From contig NZ_CP135275.1 in assembly GCF_032302195.1 (NCBI RefSeq), positions 4,898,001 to 4,962,000 of the forward strand: 64,000 nucleotides of DNA, read 5' to 3'. Under the pieces are notes generated by a model. The model saw nothing but the letters and a program-made list of their open reading frames with translations, was not told the origin of the DNA and did no database searches. Position numbers and translations under genes: made by a program. This DNA comes from Paenibacillus sp. MMS20-IR301 (lineage in GTDB: Bacteria; Bacillota; Bacilli; Paenibacillales; Paenibacillaceae). Position 1 is the stretch's first letter, and the number at the start of each line of letters is the position of its first letter. Positions 20,901-29,993 of this stretch are shown piece by piece.

Positions 20901-21020
20901 CTATGGAATATCAGACAGCGCTGCAAATTATTGTACGGCCGGGAGCTGCAGATTGAGAGCATCGTGGGAAAAGGCACCAGGGTATGGTTTGATCTTCCGG
21001 ATCAGCCATCCGTGCATTAA
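17922..21020 (+). CDS. Hybrid sensor kinase: 7TMR-DISM, HisKA, REC and LytS-type kinase in one chain
   Basis: About 1,032 residues; ATG 17922 is preferred over GTG 17913 because AAAGGAG ends at 17913 and would overlap that GTG. Order: membrane anchor, extracellular 7TMR-DISM jelly-roll domain (~30-210), seven membrane helices (~215-400), HisKA with STTSHELKTPLN (His ~447), HATPase (NLLSNAVQYS, DTGWGIP, GTGLGLSI), receiver domain with acceptor Asp in VILDIAMP (~751) and Lys in EKPFE, then a second kinase core of LytS type (QINPHFLYNALN, ~840; QPLVENAIRHG). Two kinase cores with a receiver between them allow internal phosphorelay. The signal is unknown, possibly a carbohydrate. It is followed 12 bases later by its response-regulator gene. 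Confidence 0.92.
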   Translation: MRRRAILICLISLICCSLIPLSIVLNKDHGTQGIQAHGGVMDLASWNPEKNKRIKLDGEWEFYWNRLLLPADLKAANKPQPFIWINVPSPWNGKLVEGKPIPAFGSATYRIVLKNAPANGVYAIKKTNIRFSSAIFVNGHKLFEDGRPASNLAAYTPGNKPQIGYFTVDGDVEIIIQVANFDYVNGGIPVSLYFGEQSAMMEHQQKSVAREFSMLAILSTLAMVCLICYLVAAFYRKRDITLLLYSLICFLYALYHGLVGERPLLLFMPGVPFEVIYKFKDVLSILCFILLTFLFNQMSRSLVALKQAWLVTVVLGGFVMLSVILPIRTYTEFSTFIGVCYEALLVILLWRAAMFHIRGTAANGLKSLLLFLITLTLNLYSVDALLLGMSIKEDLILAQFYMVVFNLVVIFLIILWFFEAYNAMDKMHTRLIDLDRLKDDFLSTTSHELKTPLNAIVSITDTLLKGAEGPLTDNQNRNLAIVMGSGRRLTLLVNELLDYSKMKHGDLKLHPSSVDLRAVTDSVLRVHLFLLGGKAISFENRIPDDFPPVRADSNRLIQILHNLLSNAVQYSDSGTVSIEAEVRRGWATISVRDTGWGIPYHMLETIFEDFEQAVRPADQPSGGTGLGLSITRRLVELHGGTIYADSKSGQGSVIHFTLPLADPGDKRRSSTEHPWEKSLPQARAGLLNPVYPQVIAGDRDEWILVVDDDYANLQAMASLLSLAGYSIVAVHRGQLALDELTRRADFLLVILDIAMPDMAGYEVLERIRGHYSPFELPVLMLTARNKTSEIQLAMERGANDYVEKPFEAEELLARIQSLIQLKVAVKEARENEIAFLRAQINPHFLYNALNAIAELCVEEPLQAENLTLQLSHYLRASFDFKQLASLTTLEKELKLVKAYVYIEQARFGDRLKVDYDIQVDTAVLIPPLMLQPLVENAIRHGLMAGYRLGLVRLSAIRLENGELRFAIEDNGQGISPELLEDLQRADMDKKGVGLWNIRQRCKLLYGRELQIESIVGKGTRVWFDLPDQPSVH

Positions 21021-21032
21021 GGAGGTTAACAT

Positions 21033-22136
21033 ATGCTGCGGGTGATTATTGTCGATGATGAAGCACTTTCACTGAAAAGGCTTAGCCGGATTTTGTCCGA
21101 GAGCGGAGAGGTCGTAATCTGCCAGACCTTCCAGAATCCGCTGGAGGCTTATGAATATGCGAGGAATAACCCTATTGACGTTGCTTTTCTGGATATCTCC
21201 ATGCCGGAGATCAGCGGGATGAAGCTGTCGAAGCAGCTGCATCAGCTGTATGAAGCGATGGATATAGTCTTCGTTACCGGTTATGAGGAATATGCCATTC
21301 AGGCATTCGATATTAGCGCTACTGATTATCTTCTGAAGCCGGTTTCCGCCGAACGGGTAATGCAGGCTCTGCATAAAATCAGAAAACGGCCGATGCGGCG
21401 GGAGGTTGAGCCTCTGCTTGAGGTGCATATGTTCGGCGGCCTTAAGCTGACGCATCCCGGCCCGGAGAGGAAGTCTCTTAAGCTGAGAAGTCCCAAGACA
21501 GAAGAGCTGTTTGCATTTCTTCTGTACAAGCGCTCAGTCAGCCGTGACGAGATTATGGATACTCTGTGGAGCGGTTTTGAATCAGATAAGGCCAGCAACA
21601 ACCTGAATAGCAATCTATATTATATCCGCAAGGCTATCGGTGATTACGGGCTTAAGGTATGCCTGCTGACAGACCGGAATGAGGTACAGATTGTGGAGAA
21701 CTCCCTTTTCTGTGACCTGTATGCCTTTGAGCGCTTGCTGCGGGAGATCAGACTGAACCGGGATGGACGCAAGGAGCTGCTGAAACAGGCAGTAGCTTTG
21801 TATACCGGATCTTTCCTCAAGGGTAAAACCTACGAATGGGCCAGCACCAAGGCCCGCCGGTTAGAGCAGGATTACATGGAGCTGCTGGAGCTGGCGGCCC
21901 GGCTCTTTCTTGAGCAGCATCAGGTGGAGCAGGCGCTGCAGACATATGATGAAATTCTCCTGTTGGACGGCCTGCGCGAGGATATCACCGGGCAGGTCCT
22001 GCGGCTGCTGATCGACCTGGGAAGAACAAGCGAGGCGATCCGGCGCTACCGCAGGCTGGAGGAGGTTCTGCTGCAGGAGCTGGGTACCCGGCCAAGCAGG
22101 CCCATCCGTGAGCTGATGCACAGATTGAATGCTTGA
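21033..22136 (+). CDS. Response regulator with SARP-type output (REC, winged helix, BTAD)
   Basis: 367 residues behind AAGGAGG. N-terminal receiver with acidic pocket VDDEAL, phospho-acceptor in VAFLDISMP (~55), Thr/Lys switch (VFVTGY, LLKPVS). A winged-helix DNA-binding region follows (~135-230, VHMFGGLKL..., SPKTEELFAFLLY). Residues ~240-365 form the BTAD tetratricopeptide-like bundle of SARP regulators (YTGSFLKG, LLLDGLREDITGQVLRLL). It is the likely target of the LytS-type kinase core of the upstream gene. REC-SARP fusions are seen in Paenibacillus and relatives; target genes are not evident. A terminator follows. Confidence 0.9.
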   Translation: MLRVIIVDDEALSLKRLSRILSESGEVVICQTFQNPLEAYEYARNNPIDVAFLDISMPEISGMKLSKQLHQLYEAMDIVFVTGYEEYAIQAFDISATDYLLKPVSAERVMQALHKIRKRPMRREVEPLLEVHMFGGLKLTHPGPERKSLKLRSPKTEELFAFLLYKRSVSRDEIMDTLWSGFESDKASNNLNSNLYYIRKAIGDYGLKVCLLTDRNEVQIVENSLFCDLYAFERLLREIRLNRDGRKELLKQAVALYTGSFLKGKTYEWASTKARRLEQDYMELLELAARLFLEQHQVEQALQTYDEILLLDGLREDITGQVLRLLIDLGRTSEAIRRYRRLEEVLLQELGTRPSRPIRELMHRLNA

Positions 22137-22174
22137 GAGGCATACTGCAGGAACGACACTAGCAAATGGACAAA

Positions 22175-22204
22175 AGCCGATTGCCTTGAAACAGGCAACC
22201 GGCT
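22175..22204. terminator. Terminator shared by convergent genes
   Basis: Arms AGCCGATTGCC and GGCAACCGGCT with an 8-base loop, followed by TTTTGTCC on the minus strand and CTTTGC on the plus strand. It separates the response-regulator gene from the surface-protein gene. Confidence 0.8.
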
Positions 22205-22224
22205 CTTTGCAATTCAGAGGTGTA

Positions 22225-24458
22225 TTAGCGGATAATCTCAATCCGTTTGTCTTGCGGGAACCACATGACATAAGCTCCCAAGGTCTCCGAGACGTAGCGC
22301 AGCGGCACCATGATTCTGCCGTCAATCGCTTGCGCCGGGACGTCCATTCCATCAATTAATTTTCCTAAAGTCATAGTCAGTACTTTACCGTCAAGCAGGA
22401 TGGTAGCTGTCTTGGTGGCATGATCCCATTTGACCTCAGCGCCTAATGCTTCCGCTACGGCCCGGATAGGCACCAGAGTTCTCTGCTCCTGAATCACCGG
22501 CGGTACATCGGTTTGCTTAGCGAGTGCTCCGATTGCATACGCCTTGCTGTCAATCTTGAACGTGATCTTGGTAACCGAATCGGCCTTAACGATGCTGTAC
22601 AAGCTGAAGCTGTCGGTATAGAACTCAAAGCTATTCGTTTCCGGGATATAGACACCGCCAAGCTTAATTGTCTTGTACGTGCCGTCTGCCTGTGGTACGA
22701 AGCGAACCGCGGTCAGATTCGTTGTATCCCCGGTCAATCCTAACTCCTTCAACTTAATCGTAACTTTGACCGGCTCCGCGAAGCTCTTGATTCTCGTGCT
22801 GGTGCCGTTGGAGTAATTCAGCTGGGCAACCAGATCCAGAACCTTACCGCCGAGCGGCTGCAAGCCTGCCTGCTCCAGCTTCGATCCGGCCAGTACCTCA
22901 TCCGATTTGGACTTCTCTGTGATCAGAACTCCTAGCTCCAGGGAAGAACCGAGTCCCTGCTTGAGCTCTGCTACGTTCAAGCCATTCTTACCGAAATCAA
23001 TAATTGCCAGTGCTGATTCAAGAATAACCGGCTTGGCAGCCTTCATGATCCCTTGAACTTCTGTAGTGTCAGCTTTTACTGTGCCTTGTCCAGTTTCAAC
23101 GGTGTTCAGCCCGTCTGTAATTTTGGTAGACGGCTGCACCACAGGCGGTGTTGTTGCCGGTGCTGTAGTTACCGGAGGTGTAGTTACCGACGGTGTATAC
23201 GGTTCGGCCGGTGCAGTCGTTATAACGGATGCCCGGAAGGTATCGTAAGCTGCGGTTAACTGTTTATTGGCTTGGTCAATCTCAGCTTGCGTTGCTGCAG
23301 TACGGATAACATTCTCTGCTGCTGTTACCGCAGCTTGCAAAGCTGCTTTTGAACCCGCCGGATATTGGCCTACGCCGTTCCCCTCTGTACTGGTATTCAA
23401 CAGGGTTGTCACTGCCGTAATCAGAGTTTGCACCGCTTCGCTATTTCCGGCTTTAATGACTGCTGCTTTAAATGCAGTGATTGCTGCATCCAAGACTGCT
23501 TTCGCTGCATCGATTTCTGCTTGTGTCGATGGCTTGCTGAACACTTCTTCGGCTGCAGCAATTGCTGCTTCCAGAGCTGTCTTAGCTGCCAGTGGATACT
23601 GCCCTACTCCTTCACCTACAACGATGCTGTTAAGCAATGCTGCCGCTTCGGTCACAGCTGCATTCGCTTCTTCGCTATTGCCTGCTGTATTAACCTTAGT
23701 TTCAAATGCAGTGATTGCTGCTTCGAGTGTGGCTTTGGCTGCATCAATCTGCGTTTGCGTAGCCGGATGCTCCAGCACTGCCTTCGCTGCTTCGATTGCT
23801 GCTTTCAATACTTCAACAGCTTCTGCAGGATATTGGCCTACGTCTTCACCTACAGGTACATCGATCAGCAAGCTTCAGCTTCCTTCACTGCTGCATTCGC
23901 TTCTTCACTGCCGCCTTCTTTATTCACCACTGCTTCGAATGTGGCAACTGCCGCTTCCAGCGTTGCCTTCGCTGCATCAATCTGCGCTTGCGTTGCCGGG
24001 TGCTCCAACACTTCCTTCGCTGCTTCGATCGCTGCTTTCAATACTTCAACAGCTTCTGCAGGATATTGGCCTACGTCTTCACCTACAGGTACATCGACCA
24101 GCAGGGCTTCAGCTTCCTTCACTGCTGCATTTGCTTCTTCACTGCCGCCTTCTTTATTCACCGCAGCTTCGAATGCTGTGATTGCTGCTTCGAGTGTGGC
24201 TTTAGCTGCATCAATCTGCGCTTGCGTTGCCGAATGCTCCAGCACTTCCTTCGCTGTTTCAATAGCTGCTTTCAATACTTCAACAGCTTCTGCAGGATAC
24301 TGGCCTACGTCTTCACCTACAGGTACATCGATCAGCAAAGCTTCAGCTTCCTTCACTGCTGCATTCGCTTCTTCACTGCCGCCTTCTTTATTCACTGCAG
24401 CTTCGAATGCTGCATCAATTGCGTTTCGAATGCTCCAGCACTTCCTTCGCTGTTTCAA
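22225..24458 (-). pseudogene. Detached 3' part of the FIVAR surface-protein gene (two frameshifted segments)
   Basis: Two frames continue the protein that stops at 24415. Frame 23865-24458 encodes two and a half repeats; frame 22225-23871 encodes about three more repeats, a Pro/Thr linker (TTPPVTTAPATTPP), an ~200-residue beta-rich region and a C-terminal copper-amine-oxidase-like stalk domain (QRTLVPIRAVAEALGAEV..., GRIMVPLRYVSETLGA). The first break is a net 38-base loss in one 234-base repeat. The second is a one-base loss in an A-run near 23870 (CAGCAAGC where other copies have CAGCAAAGC). Together they equal 39 bases, so the original frame is restored. No ribosome site is seen in front of either piece. 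Either true decay or assembly error in the repeats. Confidence 0.8.
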
Positions 24459-25930
24459 TAGCTGCTTTCAATACTTCAACAGCTTCTGCAGGATACTGGC
24501 CTACGTCTTCACCTACAGGTACATCGATCAGCAAAGCTTCAGCTTCCTTCACTGCTGCATTCGCTTCTTCACTGCCGCCTTCTTTATTCACTGCAGCTGC
24601 ATCGATCTGCGCTTGTGTTGCCGGGTGTTCCAGCACTTCCTTCGCCGCTTCAATCGCTGTCTTTAACGTCTCGGCCGCTTCAGATGGGTACTCACCCACG
24701 CCCTCGCCAACTACACTATCTCTCAACAGCGTTTCCGCGCTGGCTACTACCGCGCCAGCCTCTTCGCCGTCACCTTCTCCAATCACCGCAGCTTCGAATG
24801 CGGTAACTGCTGCTTCCAGCGTTGCCTTCGCTGCTTCGATCTGCGCTTGCGTTGCAGGGTGTTCCAGCACTGCCTTCGCTGCTTCGATCGCTGTCTTTAA
24901 CGTCTCGGCCGCTTCAGCCGGGTACTCACCTACACCCTCACCTACTACGCTGTCTCTCAATAGCGTTTCCGCACTGGCTACTACCGCGCCAGCCTCTTCA
25001 CCGTCACCTTCTCCAATCACCGCAGCTTCGAATGCGGTAATTGCCGCTTCCAGCGTTGCCCTCGCTGCATCGATCTGCGCTTGCGTTGCAGGGTGTTCCA
25101 GTACTGCCTTTGCTGCTTTAATCGCTGTCTTTAACGTCTCGGCCGCTTCAGTTGGGTACTCACCCACGCCCTCGCCTATCACGCTATCTCTCAACAGCGT
25201 TTCTGCTTCCGTCACTACCGCGCCAGCCTCTTCGCCGTCACCTTCTCCAATCACCGCAGCTTCGAATGCGGCAACTGCTGCTTCCAGCGTTGCCTTCGCT
25301 GCATCGATCTGTGCTTGCGTTGCCGGATGTTCCAGCACTGCCTTCGCCGCTTCAATCGCTGTCTTTAACGTCTCGGCCGCTTCAGATGGGTACTCACCCA
25401 CACCCTCGCCTACAACGCTATCTCTCAACAGCGTTTCCGCACTGGCTACTACCGCGCCAGCCTCTTCGCCGTCACCTTCTCCAATCACCGCAGCTTCAAA
25501 TGCGGTAACTGCCGCTTCCAGCGCTACCTTCGCTGCGTCGATCTGTGCTTGCGTTGCCGGATGCTCCAGCACTGCCTTCGCTGCTTCAATCGCTGTCTTC
25601 AACGTCTCGGCCGCTTCAGTTGGGTACTCACCCACACCCTCGCCTACAACGCTATCTCTCAACAGCGTTTCCGCACTGGCTACTACCGCGTCAGCTTCTT
25701 CACCGTCACCTTCTCCAATCACCGCAGCTTCGAATGCGGTAATTGCCGCTTCCAGCGCTACCTTCGCTGCGTCGATCTGTGCTTGCGTTGCTGGGTGCTC
25801 CAGCACTGCCTTCGCTGCTTCAATCGCTGTCTTCAACGTCTCAGCCGCTTCAGTTGGGTACTCGCCCACACCTTCGCCTACCACGCTATCTCTCAACAGC
25901 GTTTCTGCTTCCGTCACTACCGCGTCAGCA
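23830..25930 (-). repeat. Tandem FIVAR-coding repeats, exact 234-base period, with damaged units
   Basis: The same phrase (GGTACTCACC or GGATAYTGGCC) recurs at 24689, 24923, 25157, 25391, 25625 and 25859, each 234 bases apart. Further left the spacings are 195, 196, 234 and 233, that is 39, 38, 0 and 1 bases short. Minus-strand coding; 78 residues per unit. Confidence 0.85.
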
Positions 25931-28900
25931 TCTTCGCTGTCGCCTGCCTGTATTTGCGTCTTCCCGAATACATCTTGGGCATCCACAAGGGCTTGGTAAG
26001 CAGCATCAATTCTCACCTGTGAAGACGGTTTGTTGAGTACAATTGCCGCTTCATCAAATACGGCTTTCAATGCTGCGATGGCTTCAGCCGGATATTCTCC
26101 AACTTCGCTTCCTGCTGTGCTGTCTTCGAGAAGAATGCCGATTTCAATAAGCTTCTCCACTGCCGTCAGGTTATTTCCCTCAAGAATGATTGCGGCTTTA
26201 AAAATGTCCGACGCTGCTTCCAGCTCCTCATAAGCCTGGTCAATCTCTTCCTGAGTAGCCGGCTGATTGATCACGCTCGCTGCTGCTGTAATCGCCGCCT
26301 GCAAGAGGGCTTTGGAGCCCACCGGATATTCACCCGCATCATCACCCTCTGTGACGTTGCTCAATAGTGTCGTCAATTCTGTAATTGCCGCCTGAAGTTC
26401 TGTAATATCCCCTGAAGGAACTACAGCATTCCGGAAATCTTCGGACGCAGCTGCAATTGCTTGTATAGCTTCAGCAATCTCCTCTTGAGTAGAGGGTCCG
26501 CCTGCCACAGTTTGAGCTGCGTTGATAGCTGTTTGGAATATTGCTCTGGCTTCCGGCCAATATTGCCCGGCTCCATAGCCCTCAGTACTACTGTCGTACA
26601 GTGCCGTCGCTTCCGCTAGGGCCAGCAGCAGCGGGGGATAGTTACCTTCCTGATTGATCTCATTCTCGAACTCCCCGATTGCTGCTGCGATAGCTTGATA
26701 AGCCTCATCAATCTGCTCCTGGGTCCCTGGAGAGCCGATCATCACTTCCGCATCTTCAATAGCCTGCTTCAAAACAGCAAAGGCATCTGACGGATACTCC
26801 CCAACGTGATCACCTTCTACACTGTGCTGTACAAGGTCTTTTGCTTGATTGATTTTGTCCTGCAGATCTGTTGTGTCTCCTGCCTCAATAACAGATGCTG
26901 CAAATTCTTCTATTGCAGTGGTTAATGCCTGGAGGGCATTATCCAGTTTGGTTTCGCTGGCCGGATATAAAGTTACATCCGTAGCAAGCATGATAGCTTC
27001 ATTCAAGTTATTGAATGCAGTATCCGGATACCCACCAGCTCCAGGCCCCCGCGGACTGTCATTATAAAGGGATAATGCCTCAGCAATTTTCTCACGAAGC
27101 TTCAGGTCGTCCCCCGCTTTGACTTGAGCATTATGGAAGGCTGTAACTGCTTCGGCCAATGTCTGGGTAGCGGCATCAATCTCAGCTTGCAGTACTGCCG
27201 GATTCCCATTCACAGCTACAGCTGCATCAATGGCCTCCCCCAAAGCCGCTTTTGCCTCAGCCGGATATTGTCCTACCTCATTCCCCTCTTCGCTTAAGAT
27301 GAAGATATAGGCCGCTTCGTCTATTTCGCCCTGCAGTGCCGACTTATCTCCTACCTTGATTACTGCATCTCTGAAGACTGCAATCTCTATCTCCAGTGCT
27401 TGTTGCGCTGCAGCAACCTCTTCTTCTGTCGCCGGCTGATCCATTACCGCCTTTGCTGTAATAATCGCTGTCTCCAGTGCTTCTAAGGCTGCAGCCGGAA
27501 ACTGGCCAATCTCTTCACCAGCAGTGCTGTCTTCCAGAAGCGCTTCTGCTTCGTTAATCGCGGCTTGAAGAAGTGCTTTATCCACTGGCGGGATTTTGTG
27601 TAATTCAAAATATACTGATGCATCATTCAAGTCAATGATTGCCCGATCCACTTCTTCTTGTGTAGATAACAGGTTGGTTAACGTATTCATTGCATTGTAA
27701 ATAGAGTTCTGGAAGAAAAGCTTTGACCCCGGCTGGTATTGTCCAGCTTCAGTACCTTCTACACTGGCATCCAGAAGCGCTTGGGCGGCTTCGAGAGCCG
27801 TCCGGAGTGCTCCTTTGTTGGCCTCGGGGCTCTGTAAACCTTTGAAAATCTGAAACGCATTCTCCAAGTCCTCGAATGCATCATTAATTTGTGCTTGAGA
27901 GGATAGCCTTCTGGTTACATCCATTGCGGCTACGATAGCATTATTCAGATCCGTGTAAGCCGCAGACGGATATCTTCCTGGTCCATCACCTTCAGTAATA
28001 CCAGCTTGAAAATTGTAAATTTCGTTAACCTTATCGAAGATTACTCTGGGATCACCTATCCTGATTTCAGAATTCAAGAAAGTTGTGATGGCGGTATCCA
28101 AAGCCTGATAGGCAGCTTCCAGCTCAGCTTCGGTAGAAGCAGGATTCTTCCATTCAATAGCCGCGGCAATTGCAGCTTCTAACGCATCTCTTGCCTCAGC
28201 CGGATATTGACCAACGTCTGTCCCTACGATGTAATTGTCGCGCAGCCATTGTGCATTGTTAATTCTGTCCTGAAGCGGTGTAACTACGGATGCGATAAAG
28301 CTCTCTATAGCTACTGTTAACATCTGGGTTGCATTATTAATCTCAGCTTGATCTTCAGAATACGCGATTACATCTTCTCCTTGCAGCACGGCATTATATA
28401 TAGCATCTCTTGCTGCTTTTGGATAAAGCCCTACGTTTTCTCCCTCAGAGCTGCGTATCCACAGATCAAACGCTTCGTCTATTTTAGATCGCAAATCCTC
28501 CTTATTAGGTCCATATAGCTCTTGTGGTATAGAGGTGCTGTAAAGGCCTGTAAGAGCATAAGGATTCATGCCCTGCGGGTAATAAAACCATTGATTGCCC
28601 CGGTTGGTGGATATATAGTACTCTATCGTATAGGCTCCCATTTGTTTGAATTCGGGATCAGCTAAATTAACGGTATACGTATCGCCGTCCACATGGGTTA
28701 ATTGGCCCATTCCCTTCACTATACTTAATCCGTTGGAAGTTAATTCCGACCTGTAATAGACATTGATTGTAGGAACTTCGCCAGCCTGCAGCTGTGTAAT
28801 CGTGAAAGTAGCTGGGATATTGTCGAAATTGGTAACAACAGGCGGGGTATGCTCAACGATAGCTGCTGTCGACAGATCCGGCGGATCAGTAAATCTTACC

Positions 28901-29637
28901 GTAAAAGCACCCTCCAACGAGTTCATGTCAATAACCTCAGGATATTGCAAGAATCCCCCTTCTTCACCTGACATAGCGAAGAAATATGTCATCTCATAGA
29001 TATCAGAATCTCTCATCATACTATTGACCTGATCGGTAATGTCAGCGGAAAATACTAAACTATCGCCTTCCCGGGGCAGATCGATGATGTCCGCCCCTGC
29101 CATACCATTGGCATTCTTATAAAATGTTCTCACCTGTACACTCTCAATACCGTCATCCAGTGCTGTTACACTTATAATCAGATTATTAAGATTAGATGTA
29201 TCCAGTAGCGTATGAGTTACTCTTGGCTGCGACGGCTGCGGATTACCATTACCAGAATTCACTATAGTAACAGTTCGAGTAGTATAATAATCATCCGGCA
29301 AAATAGCCTTAATTGTAATTGTCTCAGCAGGTGCCCCTTGATCAATGAGCAGTGTATTGCCCACAATCCGCTTACCTACCGGATTATCTTCCACAATGGA
29401 TAATTGAACATAACTTGGAGGATAAGACGCCTCTCCGTACTCAAAGGTAACAATTATTTCTGCCTCAAACGATTCATCCGTAACATCAACAATCTCCTCC
29501 AGGTCTCTCAATCCAGCTGGAGTATACTTCATAATATTTAAATCATTTCTCAATACCAGATCAGCCGCATGGATCAAGCCCGTCGGTATAACCATCGCAA
29601 ATACCAGCAACAAGGCGATTATCCGTCTATATCTCAA
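24415..29637 (-). CDS. Giant FIVAR-repeat secreted surface protein, truncated by frameshift
   Basis: 1,740 residues as read. The start is a TTG at 29635-29637: GGAGG lies 8 bases upstream, while the ATGs at 29661 and 29652 lack a ribosome site. From this start the protein begins MRYRRIIALLLVFAMVIP, a clean signal peptide. After a ~390-residue N-terminal region with Ig-like strands come about 17 diverged and then 6-7 nearly identical FIVAR-type three-helix repeats of ~78 residues (EGVGEYPTEAAETLKTAI, ATQAQIDAA, LEAAITAFEA). FIVAR repeats occur in long, thin adhesins. Translation stops at 24415 in a damaged repeat (...LEHSKRN). The lost C-terminus carried the stalk domain, so surface display may be altered. 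Anchor not recognised. Confidence 0.85.
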   Translation of the reverse strand: MRYRRIIALLLVFAMVIPTGLIHAADLVLRNDLNIMKYTPAGLRDLEEIVDVTDESFEAEIIVTFEYGEASYPPSYVQLSIVEDNPVGKRIVGNTLLIDQGAPAETITIKAILPDDYYTTRTVTIVNSGNGNPQPSQPRVTHTLLDTSNLNNLIISVTALDDGIESVQVRTFYKNANGMAGADIIDLPREGDSLVFSADITDQVNSMMRDSDIYEMTYFFAMSGEEGGFLQYPEVIDMNSLEGAFTVRFTDPPDLSTAAIVEHTPPVVTNFDNIPATFTITQLQAGEVPTINVYYRSELTSNGLSIVKGMGQLTHVDGDTYTVNLADPEFKQMGAYTIEYYISTNRGNQWFYYPQGMNPYALTGLYSTSIPQELYGPNKEDLRSKIDEAFDLWIRSSEGENVGLYPKAARDAIYNAVLQGEDVIAYSEDQAEINNATQMLTVAIESFIASVVTPLQDRINNAQWLRDNYIVGTDVGQYPAEARDALEAAIAAAIEWKNPASTEAELEAAYQALDTAITTFLNSEIRIGDPRVIFDKVNEIYNFQAGITEGDGPGRYPSAAYTDLNNAIVAAMDVTRRLSSQAQINDAFEDLENAFQIFKGLQSPEANKGALRTALEAAQALLDASVEGTEAGQYQPGSKLFFQNSIYNAMNTLTNLLSTQEEVDRAIIDLNDASVYFELHKIPPVDKALLQAAINEAEALLEDSTAGEEIGQFPAAALEALETAIITAKAVMDQPATEEEVAAAQQALEIEIAVFRDAVIKVGDKSALQGEIDEAAYIFILSEEGNEVGQYPAEAKAALGEAIDAAVAVNGNPAVLQAEIDAATQTLAEAVTAFHNAQVKAGDDLKLREKIAEALSLYNDSPRGPGAGGYPDTAFNNLNEAIMLATDVTLYPASETKLDNALQALTTAIEEFAASVIEAGDTTDLQDKINQAKDLVQHSVEGDHVGEYPSDAFAVLKQAIEDAEVMIGSPGTQEQIDEAYQAIAAAIGEFENEINQEGNYPPLLLALAEATALYDSSTEGYGAGQYWPEARAIFQTAINAAQTVAGGPSTQEEIAEAIQAIAAASEDFRNAVVPSGDITELQAAITELTTLLSNVTEGDDAGEYPVGSKALLQAAITAAASVINQPATQEEIDQAYEELEAASDIFKAAIILEGNNLTAVEKLIEIGILLEDSTAGSEVGEYPAEAIAALKAVFDEAAIVLNKPSSQVRIDAAYQALVDAQDVFGKTQIQAGDSEDADAVVTEAETLLRDSVVGEGVGEYPTEAAETLKTAIEAAKAVLEHPATQAQIDAAKVALEAAITAFEAAVIGEGDGEEADAVVASAETLLRDSVVGEGVGEYPTEAAETLKTAIEAAKAVLEHPATQAQIDAAKVALEAAVTAFEAAVIGEGDGEEAGAVVASAETLLRDSVVGEGVGEYPSEAAETLKTAIEAAKAVLEHPATQAQIDAAKATLEAAVAAFEAAVIGEGDGEEAGAVVTEAETLLRDSVIGEGVGEYPTEAAETLKTAIKAAKAVLEHPATQAQIDAARATLEAAITAFEAAVIGEGDGEEAGAVVASAETLLRDSVVGEGVGEYPAEAAETLKTAIEAAKAVLEHPATQAQIEAAKATLEAAVTAFEAAVIGEGDGEEAGAVVASAETLLRDSVVGEGVGEYPSEAAETLKTAIEAAKEVLEHPATQAQIDAAAVNKEGGSEEANAAVKEAEALLIDVPVGEDVGQYPAEAVEVLKAAIETAKEVLEHSKRN

Positions 29638-29713
29638 TGCCTTTTCCTCCATTTTTTTCATTTTTTCTACATGAATTTATTCTACACGACACCACTAAAC
29701 GTAGAATAAACAA

Positions 29714-29780
29714 GAAAAAACCACAAAGCCATCCATACCGTGAGCGGCACTACGAAGGATGGAAATGGGGTTTGTAGTAT
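29714..29780 (-). terminator. Hairpin with T-run in the leader of the FIVAR gene
   Basis: Minus strand: CCATCC (29762-29757) pairs with GGATGG (29734-29729), with further partial pairing of ACAAA... with ...TTTGTGG, followed by TTTTTTC. It lies ~75 bases before the TTG start, so it is either an attenuator of the surface-protein mRNA or a second terminator for the upstream gene. Confidence 0.5.
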
Positions 29781-29802
29781 CACACAAGAAATGGAGCAAT
29801 TG

Positions 29803-29868
29803 TGCACAAAATACAATTGATTCTGTTTCCAGGCTGATTTATCCGTGATCTGTTGTACAAAATACAAT
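29803..29868 (-). promoter_or_regulatory. Twin operator-like repeats upstream of the FIVAR gene
   Basis: TGCACAAAATACAATT (29803-29818) and TGTACAAAATACAATA (29854-29869) are direct repeats 51 bases (about five helical turns) apart. The core TGTAcaaaaTACA is itself an inverted repeat. This suggests a regulator-binding pair; the factor is not known. Confidence 0.4.
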
Positions 29869-29936
29869 AGAACTCACTTCCCTCACACTATTGAATTCCA
29901 ATATCCCTTCTTCAACATTTCCTACACTTTATCAAA

Positions 29937-29973
29937 TAAAAAAAAGGCTGCCCCCCATTACAGGAAGCAGCCC
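29937..29973 (-). terminator. Terminator of the MetE-like gene
   Basis: Minus strand arms GGGCTGCTTCC and GGGGGGCAGCC with a 6-base loop, followed by a run of eight T. It is 21 bases downstream of the stop at 29994. Confidence 0.88.
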
Positions 29974-29993
29974 TCAATCCATCAAATATAATA

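Noticed and set aside
23830..25930. Regular repeats that could suggest a CRISPR or satellite array
   Set aside because: The 234-base period is in frame and encodes FIVAR helices; there are no short repeats with unique spacers.
23267..25999. Long plus-strand open frames opposite the FIVAR gene (e.g. 530 codons)
   Set aside because: They mirror the Ala/Glu-rich repeats of the real minus-strand gene and lack ribosome sites and recognisable motifs.
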